A stretch of DNA of 64,000 bases, taken from NCBI GenBank assembly GCA_963969595.1, contig OZ018410.1:21748913-21812912 (forward strand), in the 5' to 3' direction. This document shows, in pieces, positions 55,969-64,000 of this stretch (its first letter is position 1; each line of letters begins with the position of its first letter). Origin of the DNA: Neckera pumila. Lineage: Eukaryota > Streptophyta > Bryopsida > Hypnales > Neckeraceae. The notes under the pieces are model-generated. The model ran no database searches and was not told the DNA's origin. It saw only the letters and a program-made list of their open reading frames with translations. The translations under genes and the position numbers were made by a program.

Positions 55969-56874
55969 CCCCTAAAGGACCATTGTCCCTTCGAGGGACA
56001 AATGGGATTTTGGGTAGGTATCAACGGGCTGAACTTTTCTCGTGATTTTTTGAAACTTTTTTTGAAGATAAAAAAATTGATAAGCTTTGTGGAAATATAA
56101 TTTTTTTTTTCAATCGGTGCCTGGGAACAAAAGTTATGCCCAAATAAGCTCAAACCAGGGGAGAGAGGGCAACAATTTTTTTTTGCAAAATATTTTTTTT
56201 CCTTTATAGATTGTATCTTTGTCTATTTGGAAAGCTTTGATTCATTTCTTTTTTTCTTTTTTTTGAGAAAGTTACGGACAATCTTGTTTTACGGGCAAAT
56301 AGACCATCTTCTTGAAAAAAATAACTTGTAGGATTCATTTTGGAATGCAATTTTTGCAATTTTTCAAAAAGAAAGTTCCACATGTTTGTTTTTTCTTGCT
56401 AGAACAATCTCAACATTGGGATTAGTGCATTTTGATTCCATCTAAAAAATATTAATGTTTTAGATTTTCTTTCTATCTTGTACCTACTTCTACTTAACAA
56501 TTATCTTAAGAATGAAAATTAAGTTTTTTTGAATTTCTCTTTTTTCCGTAGTCTTTCAACTCAATTCTCCACTATAAAGATTTAAAGCTCAAAACTTTGT
56601 AGTGCAAAAAATTTAAGTTAAAAATGTTCAAAGTCAAAGAATTTAGTCTAGCAATATGCTGAAAAACTTGTTTTTTTCAATTCAAATGTAGATATCTTGC
56701 AATTTTAGCGGTCTAAAATTCTGAAGTATTTTCCACACATTCTCATACTAGTTAGGTATAAGATCCTACAATTAGATGTACAAAAAAAACAATTTGCAAA
56801 CTTTTTACTCTTTGCTCTAGAAATGGCATTTTTGAGAATTTTTTGGCAGAAAAAAGGTCTTGGTCCTTTAGGGG
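55969..56874. mobile_element. piggyBac-like non-autonomous element, family 1 (906 bp)
   Basis: TTAA at 55,965-55,968 and 56,875-56,878 flank CCCCTAAAGGACCATTGTCC...CTTGGTCCTTTAGGGG. The ends are perfect inverted repeats over CCCCTAAAGGACCA. Colinear with 40,837-41,760. Confidence 0.92.
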
Positions 56875-56878
56875 TTAA

Positions 56879-57587
56879 GGTCTTTGACATTGTACAATAT
56901 AAATTTTGAAGACTTTGTTTGGTAGGTATTCTATAACGCAAAAGGTAACTATTTCACATCAAAATAATTCCAGTTCAAGAAAGAGACCCTCAGAAATAAC
57001 TTCAGTAAATAAATAAAATAAATATCTTCAAAAAACATCTTAATGAGACTTTAAAATTCTGAATATAATAAAGATTTCATATGAAAATTACTACTATTCA
57101 ATCTAGAATTAGTTTTGGAAGAAATTTTGACTATTTCAATTAAAATTTTATTGATAAATATCAGTTAGAACAACTACAAATTCAAACTTACGTATATTAT
57201 CTAGAGATTTTGTTTTACAACTTTTGTTTAAAAGTCTTCATTATTTATCATTGCATAGAAAAAAACTCTCTGGATTGTGAATTTTGGTAACAATACCTAA
57301 TTGTGATCCTTTTCTAAAATTACCCCCATCGATTCTTGCTTGAAATGTACAACCTCTATTCAGGAGAGCCAAGGATTGCATTTGGATACTATTCCTTTTT
57401 TCCAAGATTTTGAAAATTCATAATTTACTCATATAGTGTCCAAAAATGCATTCGAAAAGAATCTGGAGTCTCCTTTAGATTACCAACAAGGCCTCACAAA
57501 ATCATTTTAAAAATAATAATGGAAACGATATTGAATTGTTTATTTGGATGCATACAGGTGCAGTTATTTTCGCCAGTCTAATCATTA
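56879..57587. other. AT-rich dispersed repeat
   Basis: The part 56,990-57,500 resembles 7,500-7,940 (CTTCAAAAA...ATTCAATCTA.AATT, TTCAAAATTTTATTGA, TAGTGTCCAAAAATGCATT). No gene. Confidence 0.5.
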
Positions 57588-57839
57588 GAGGGGATTCGGG
57601 GGCCTTAGAGGGCCATTTTAGACCTGTTCCCCAATCTAGCCAGAACGGCGGTATGGGCGTGTCAGAAAAAAAATTTACCAAAATATCATTTTAAGCCAAA
57701 AAAAAAAATGTATATTTCTTTTGCAAAAATGATGTGGCAGTTGCTGTGCCACATCAGCCAATAGCCGCAGCTGTGTTCCTACAGTCTGAGAACGCAAGGG
57801 AACTCACAACCCTCCAAGACCCCCAAATCCCTTCTAATG
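57588..57839. mobile_element. MITE of the CATTAGAAGGGATTT family, copy 3 (252 bp)
   Basis: The left end, CATTAGAGGGGATTCGGGGG, and the reverse complement of the right end, CATTAGAAGGGATTTGGGGG, match over about 30 bp with four differences. The interior contains GATGTGGCAG...GTGCCACATCAG and an A-rich core, as in copy 2. Confidence 0.85.
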
Positions 57840-57984
57840 TCTTGAAATCAATCGATACAATAAATGCGAATAAGCTTTGATCTCTCAAATTGTTGGTTAA
57901 ATTGTTGGTTCTCACTTTTTCAGTACATTGATTTATCATAATAGTATTGTGGATTGTTATTTACCAAAGTTATACATTTTTTAA

Positions 57985-58094
57985 CCCTTAAAGGACTAGT
58001 TATGACTATTTTCACAAGGAAGTGCTCAATACTACCATGGTCTAGGGCATCAAAATTTTGTGGAAAATAACTTTTTTTTTTAAGTTTATCCAAA
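57985..58094. mobile_element. Left fragment of a further TTAA element
   Basis: TTAA at 57,981-57,984 is followed by CCCTTAAAGGACTAGTTATG. After 110 bp it is interrupted by the TTAA of the family-1 element at 58,099. A matching right end was not found beyond 58,998. Confidence 0.5.
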
Positions 58095-58098
58095 TTAA

Positions 58099-58994
58099 CC
58101 CCTAAAAGCCCGTTGTCCCTTTGGGGGACAAATGCGTTTTTGGGCAAGTACCTACGGGCTGAAATTTTCTCCTAATTTTTTGAAACTTTTTTGGAAGGTA
58201 GAAGAACTGATTAGCTTCATGGGAATATCATTTTTTTCACAAACGGTGCCCGAGAACAAAAGTTATGACCAATAAAGCTAAAAATAGGGGACTGTCAATT
58301 TGCACATTTTTTTTAGTATTTTTTTTCTCATAGATTATATTTTTGTCTATCTAAAAAGCTTTGATTCATTTCATTTGGATTTGTTATGAGAAAGTTATGG
58401 ACATTCTTGTTTTTCGGGCAATTAGAGCATCTTTTTGAAAAAAATAACTTGTAGGATTCATTTCTGAATGCAATTTTTCAAATTTTTCAATTTTTTTTTT
58501 TTTGTATGGTTAAGTTTACTTGCTAGAACAATCATTGGGATTAGTGCATTTTAATTCCATCTAAAATATATGAATATTTTAGATTTTCCTTCCATCTCAT
58601 CCCTACTTCTACTCAACAACTTTTTCAATAATGAAAATTAATTTAAATTTTTTTTTTTTTTTGGGCGTAGATTGTCAACTCAATTCTCCACTATAAACAT
58701 TTAAAGCTTAAAACTTTGTAGTGTAAAAATTTTAAGTTAAAAATGTTCAAAGTCAAAAAATCCAGTCCCACAATGTGCTGAAAAATTTGTTTTTTTCACT
58801 TTAAACGTAGACATCTTGCAATCTGTGCGGTCAAAAGTTCTGAAATTTTTTCCGCACATTCTCATACTAGTTAGGTGTAAGATCCTACGGTTAGATGTGC
58901 AAAAAAAAACATTTTAAATTTTTTTCACTCTTTGCTAAAAAAAATGGCAGTTTTGGGTGTTTTTTGGCAGGAAAAAGGCTTTGGTCTTTAGGGG
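58099..58994. mobile_element. piggyBac-like non-autonomous element, family 1 (896 bp)
   Basis: TTAA at 58,095-58,098 and 58,995-58,998 flank CCCCTAAAAGCCCGTTGTCC...GGCTTTGGTCTTTAGGGG. Colinear with 55,969-56,874. Inserted within or beside another TTAA-element fragment. Confidence 0.88.
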
Positions 58995-58998
58995 TTAA

Positions 58999-60476
58999 GG
59001 ACATGTGTGAAATTTTCTTTTGGAAAATTACGCCATTTACATTGCATGATATTGGTGGTCCAAGTGAAGGAACAAGTTTTGTTCTACTCTTCCACATGGT
59101 GAAGTTTTCCAGTTTTTTTTTATTAAAAATGAGTGTATCCTTGAACTTGTAGTGAAAGACATAATGTCAAGTGCATAAGTTTTTGAACATGCATACAAAG
59201 ATTCAATAGAAAATAGTCAATATTCAATCAAGTAAAAAACTTGAACAGAAAGAGTGATGGGAAACACTACTATTCTAGATGGTGAATACCTTGTACTCAA
59301 AATTGACAGATTAGTTGAAATTCTAATTTCATATTTTAGAGATGAAATTAGTGCATGTTGAAATATTCTATATTACTATATTACCATATTTGCAGGGCAA
59401 GTTTTATAAAAAAAATAATTCCAAGAAAAGATGTTATAATTTTAGTTTTTTAAATCATATGAGAAAACTATCTTACAAAATAAAATCGTCACTCAAACCT
59501 TACTTTTCAGGGGATTCAGTTCCGATCCTGCCCGACACACACAGTACACTAATTTTCCCAAACAGAAAGTTGTGTACTAACACTAATTTTGTGTCCTCAC
59601 TAATAGGATAAATTAGTGTCCCTGTGAATAATGTCCTACTGTAACTGTATATTTTGGTGAAGTTTGCAGGTGAATAGTAGAGAAGTGGGCAAAAGTTGTT
59701 GGGCATGCATCAAATCACTGGGAGTTGGTTTGGGATTTAATTCAGGGGAGATTCAAGATCTGGTAGTTGGCGGTTTATGTGTAGGAGAATAATCAATTGG
59801 TCACAGTAATGTGAAATGAATGTCAATGGAATGATGATGTTTTTCCCCCTTCCTCCTCCCCTTCTACTTTTCTGTATGTATGAATCATTACTACCGTACC
59901 ATATGATATTGTGCTCGCAGATTCTACACTCAGTGCTCTAATAATTCTTTTTTCTTTTTTTAAAACTACCAGAATTTTTTTCAAATTTTAAGAATATTGG
60001 TTAAGGTTCTTTTCTTTACCATAAATTTTTTTGTAATTCAAAAAGAAAAACAATTTTTTTTTAAACTTGTCATTTCTTTTTTAAATAATTTTATGTTACA
60101 TGCACAGTACAGCAAATTATTGTACACTTTTCTTTTTGAGAACACTCTTCATTTCACAAGGTTATGTAGGAATTGTGGTAATGTGCACACTGTTACGTAT
60201 ATTGAGTGAGGTTACAAACAATGTCAGGTGGATCGAGATACAGTTGGGTTGGCCTCACTGTCTTTATTGAATCAGTTTGTTTTGTTGCATGTTTAAACGT
60301 TTTGATTAGTGCTCAGTTAGATAGTTGCCTATGTTGGCCACTAACTTATCCATAGACACTTCCTTCTTGTTAATGAGTCCTTGACAGAACCAAGTAAATC
60401 ACCCACTGTAAGTTAGAGTGTTGTGGGAGCAACTTCCAAGACTGTGCATCTGAGACCCTGATTTAACTGGTACTAG
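58999..60476. other. No gene recognised
   Basis: AT-rich with short frames and several homopolymer runs. No repeat ends identified. Confidence 0.4.
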
Positions 60477-60830
60477 TGTGGCCTGTGCCGTTGCCACAGT
60501 CAAATTTTCTATTTTTTTGATTCAAAACTTTGAAATTCAATATCTTTCACACCGTCATTCCAAATGCCATGAAACAAAGCCCATCCACCCCTCTTCACCA
60601 AGAGCTTTCCAACGATACCAAGAACGGGACCAAAATCAAAGTAAAAGTAATTTTGTATTTTTTTGATCCATAAATACTTCGAAATTCAATAACTTCCATA
60701 TTGTGGGTCCAATCGCAATGAAACCAAGTCTATGCACCCCTCCTCGCCAAGCTCTTTCCAACGGTACCAAGCACGCAGCCGGGGGACACACGGTCCGGGA
60801 GATCTCAACGTAACAAAACAAACAAATAGC
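60477..60830 (+). repeat. Dispersed repeat related to 8,222-8,518, dimeric
   Basis: Two tandem units of about 165 bp share TTGAAATTCAATA, CCATGAAACAAAGCC/CAATGAAACCAAGTC, CACCCCTC and GCTTTCCAACG.TACCAAG. The end AACAAAACAAACAAA corresponds to the start of the long CAAA tail at 8,519. Confidence 0.65.
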
Positions 60831-61497
60831 CAAACTTAAGGTATAGATAATCACATACATGGCACCACAAATTGCTTTGCAAGGTGTATGAGTATTGTCC
60901 AAAGAACATGTAGGGTGTACAACTTGCGAGGGCCCCATTTGTGCAAGATAGGGTGATCAATTTTCATGACTGATGGGGATATGATTGTGATTTAGCAACT
61001 TCATTAAAATTGTGTGATGAATAACAAGCTGTGAAGACGACTTTCTAGTTTTGTGCTTCTCAAAAATAGGTTTGTCTATACATCGAGAACAAGTCAAATT
61101 GTAATCTATACTTCCTTAATTTCTACTAATTCCAAACTTGATTAAAATTAGCCAAAAATAGCGCAATCTTTGTTATTTCTAATCCTTGATCAAAGAAAAT
61201 TATTCCCCCCATCCATTGCTCAATCAATCATATGCTAAAATGCTTAACGTTGTAAGAAATAAATTGTTTACCTTAATATGATTAAGATTTGAGTCTATGT
61301 TGGCCTTCTAGAGAAACTAATTGAGACAATTATGATATGAATAATCCAAAAGTCATTCATAAGATTCCAGAATGTTCTTAACTACAAAAGAACCAAGTAT
61401 TCAGATTTTGAATAACGGACGAATGCAAAAACATTTGAAGCACACAAAAATGCTTTGTTGTATCTATAATTTTTTTGAAGTCTTTTGAATTGGTTTT
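60831..61497. other. No gene recognised
   Basis: AT-rich DNA without a credible frame. Confidence 0.4.
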
Positions 61498-61622
61498 TAA
61501 ATCCCTAAAGGACCAATGAAACACCATTTTGGGGGGCAACATAGCAATTTTTGGCAATTCATTGCGGACATAATTTATTTTTTCTATGAGATTTTCACAC
61601 AACATGTGCCCAAGAAGTAGCT
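61498..61622. mobile_element. Fragment of an inverted family-2 TTAA element
   Basis: ATCCCTAAAGGACCAATG..GGCAACATAGCAATTTTTGG.AATTC..TTTCACACAACATGTGCCC is the reverse complement of the right end of family 2 (compare 39,800-39,965). It is cut off by the TTAA of the following element. Confidence 0.7.
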
Positions 61623-61626
61623 TTAA

Positions 61627-62345
61627 CTCCTAAAGGACCGGTATGCATTTTTTAGATGTATAAAATTTTTGGGCAGGTATGCATGGCTAGAAATTTCCAT
61701 ATTTTAAGCTGAAATTTTATTAGAAGGTGGGCTTGAGGAATATCTTTCATATGCACTAAATTTCAGCACATTTGGAAATAGGAGTAAAAAGTTATGGCCA
61801 AATATGTTTTTTTTGTAACTGTGCAGTCTGTGTAGCAAAAAAAAATTGGCAAAAATTTGATTTTTTTTTTTTTATATTTTTTTCTTTTAGATTATATTTT
61901 TGTCTACTTGGAAAGCTTTGATTCATTTCATTTGGATTTGTTATGAGAAAGTTATGGACATTCTTGTTTTTTAGGCAGTTAGAGCATCTTCTTGAAAAAA
62001 TAACTTGTAGGATTCATTTCTAAATGCTAGTTTTGCAATTTTTCAAAAAAAAAAAATTCTCATAGTTTAATTTACTTGCTAGAACAATCTTACCATTGGG
62101 ATTAGTGTATTTTGATTCCATCTAAAATATATTGATATTTGAGATTTTCCTTCTATCTTGTACCTACTTCTACTTAACAATTATTTTAGGAATGATAATT
62201 AAGTTTTTCTTAATACTTTTTTTTCCCGTAGACTCTCAACTCAATTCTCCATTATATAGATTTGAAGCTCAAAGCTCTGTAGTGCAAAAAGTTTAAGTTA
62301 AAAATGTTCAAAGTCAAAAAAATCCAGTCCCACAATGTGCTGAAA
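61627..62345. mobile_element. Family-1 TTAA element lacking its right end
   Basis: TTAA at 61,623-61,626 precedes TCCTAAAGGACCGG. From about 61,900 the interior matches family 1 (GTCTACTTGGAAAGCTTTGA, GAGAAAGTTATGGACATTCT, CAAAGTCAAAAAAATCCAGT). The family similarity stops near ACAATGTGCTGAAA at about 62,345, and no GGTCCTTTAGGGG terminus follows. Confidence 0.7.
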
Positions 62346-63425
62346 TGCTTGTGGAAAAAACAATTTTCAAAAATTACACTAACATTCAAAAAATTAGCTG
62401 TTTTTGGATAATACAGACAATGATGACGGAATTTTTTGAATTTTTTTGGATGATTTATACGCATCATGAACTCTAGTCTTTGAACACAAAAGTTGAAATT
62501 AAAAATGCATTATACAATTGTAAAATATAAATTGTACACATTGCCCAATTCAACAAATATTTTATATACAAGGACATTTAGATATAAAAGTGGTCTATTT
62601 TGCAACCTATACTCTCTTTACCATGGCTAATGCAATCCCATGCTCTCAATTCCACAAAAAAAACTCAAATTTTGTGAGAACCAACATCATTTGCATGTTT
62701 GTCAAATTGTTAATATTTTTAATTCTATAAATGTGACAGTCCTTCAATTTTTGTATACAACAATCAAAAATGATGTATACCAACATGCTAAAGTACAAAA
62801 AGTTTTTTAGGAGTTTTAAAAAAAAATTGACAAAAGATAAAGTAAAGCCAAACTATGTTGAACAAAACCGAGTTTTTGACATAGCAAACTTTGGAATTAA
62901 TTTTCTTTCAAATCACAACTAATTTTTTCTTTAAACTTCCATGGTAACGTGTTGTATGTCGTGCCCTACAACTTTCATGTGTACAGTTTTGGGTTTTAAC
63001 CATTGATGCTTATGGTATGGTTGTTTGAATGAAAACGTTTCACAAAAGTACTCGGTTTCGTCACTCACTGTAATACACCATTCAATTGATAATTTTCATA
63101 TTTCATTTGGATGTCTAAATCTCATCATGCTCAAATATATACCATGCATGTTAAATACAAGTTTTGAAAAATATGAGATATGTAAGAGGTGCAATGGTGA
63201 TTCAAAATGGGAGTGTTATGTGTCATTGAACCTAGTTCAACTTGAATACAAACTTTTTGTGTCTACTCTACATATCAATTCATACACCTTCTATATCAAA
63301 TATACCGAAAAACACCATTTTGCATACAAAATTGGGTTACTTAGTCCAATGTATTTCAGTCATCCCTATATATATATATATATGCACTATTTGAACGTTT
63401 TTTGACCTCCAAACAATTAAAGAGT
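62346..63425. other. AT-rich interval, no gene recognised
   Basis: A 126-codon plus-strand frame (63,025-63,405) has AT-driven composition and no recognisable family. A (TA)n run lies at about 63,368-63,383. Confidence 0.35.
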
Positions 63426-64000
63426 GAGATTTGGAGAGTTGCTTGCTCCAAAGCTTGCTCCAAAGCTTGCTCAAAGCGTTGCAAACTGAGATCCAAAGTT
63501 GTACTTGGAAATCACCACAGGGTCAATACGCCCCGTTTTCTTAGGGAAGACAGGGCAATCCCGTCCATCCCCTTCAAATCATGTCCTGTACCCAACCCAC
63601 AGTTCTTGCCTCCCGGCAGCACCTTCATAACAAACCTTCGACGGATGAATCTCATCCACCGTCATCATCACTCATCTTTTTTAACGACTTTCATCGTGGT
63701 GCCCCCCTGCAGAGTACAGACAGTACCAGCCGAGCCAACTCCAGAGCCACTGTAAAAGCCTAAGCCTTTGAGATTGATGGGAAGAGAAGCTCAAGAGGGC
63801 TTTGGTGGAGAAGCCAGTACAAGTAGTAATAAGGGCTTGGCAGCACAATATATCCAGGGTACACAATCTAACGTACTTGCATATCTCTGAGCCTGGTACA
63901 AGGCTATCGGGGAGTCAGAGCCAAAAGCATGCTGGGATGATGGATGGATGAATGTCATCTGTGTACCAGACACAACTAACTCTGCCACAGATAATATGTA
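63426..64000. other. Less AT-rich right edge, with a short tandem repeat
   Basis: CTTGCTCCAAAG is repeated about three times at 63,441-63,475. Beyond it the composition approaches 48% GC and frames are open on both strands (for example 63,402-63,755 plus), but none resembles a known protein. It may be the beginning of a gene continuing past the window. Confidence 0.3.

Overview
The window looks like nuclear DNA of a land plant or close streptophyte relative. The recognisable genes are of plant type: an AP2/ERF-domain factor, a TMEM230 protein with the plant-style N-terminus, a spliced SF3b subunit 2 fragment and CACTA transposon remnants. Genes are few, spliced and moderately GC-rich, and sit in AT-rich, transposon-filled intergenic DNA. 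I cannot name the species. A seed-free plant is possible but unproven.

Layout. 1-4,280: low-information DNA with a tandem duplication, a possible minus-strand 5' exon and a small GC-rich inverted repeat. 4,288-6,104 (minus): an exon-by-exon fragment of SF3B2 (SAP145), broken by a premature stop and an exonic MITE, with a TTAA-flanked element against one splice acceptor. 6,300-11,000: MITEs and a long (CAAA)n tract. 12,716-14,833 (plus): a three-exon gene for a 117-aa protein, with a tandem array in intron 1 and a pogo-like MITE in intron 2. 17,314-18,234 (plus): a 306-aa AP2/ERF transcription factor. 21,757-22,339: a near-symmetrical 276-bp inverted repeat. 23,900-28,803: a decayed CACTA transposon. 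28,804-44,000: decayed copies of one further CACTA-like family with nested insertions, and between them a W-box cluster. 45,000-49,800: more repeats, including one TTAA element inside another. 51,404-51,772 (minus): an intact TMEM230-type membrane protein. 54,000-64,000: AT-rich DNA with more TTAA elements, and a less AT-rich end.

The most striking feature is a set of at least eleven non-autonomous elements that begin CCC, end GGG (or close variants) and are flanked on both sides by TTAA, often with TIRs related to CCCCTAAAGGACC. TTAA target duplication with CCC-starting termini is the signature of piggyBac-superfamily transposons, which are unusual in a plant setting. One such element sits inside another at a TTAA that paralogous copies show as a single TTAA, so the duplication is demonstrated within the window. 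No piggyBac transposase is visible here.

There is no operon-like cooperation among these genes. The window is mainly a record of nested transposition, with three or four host loci surviving in it. No rRNA, tRNA or CRISPR array was recognised.
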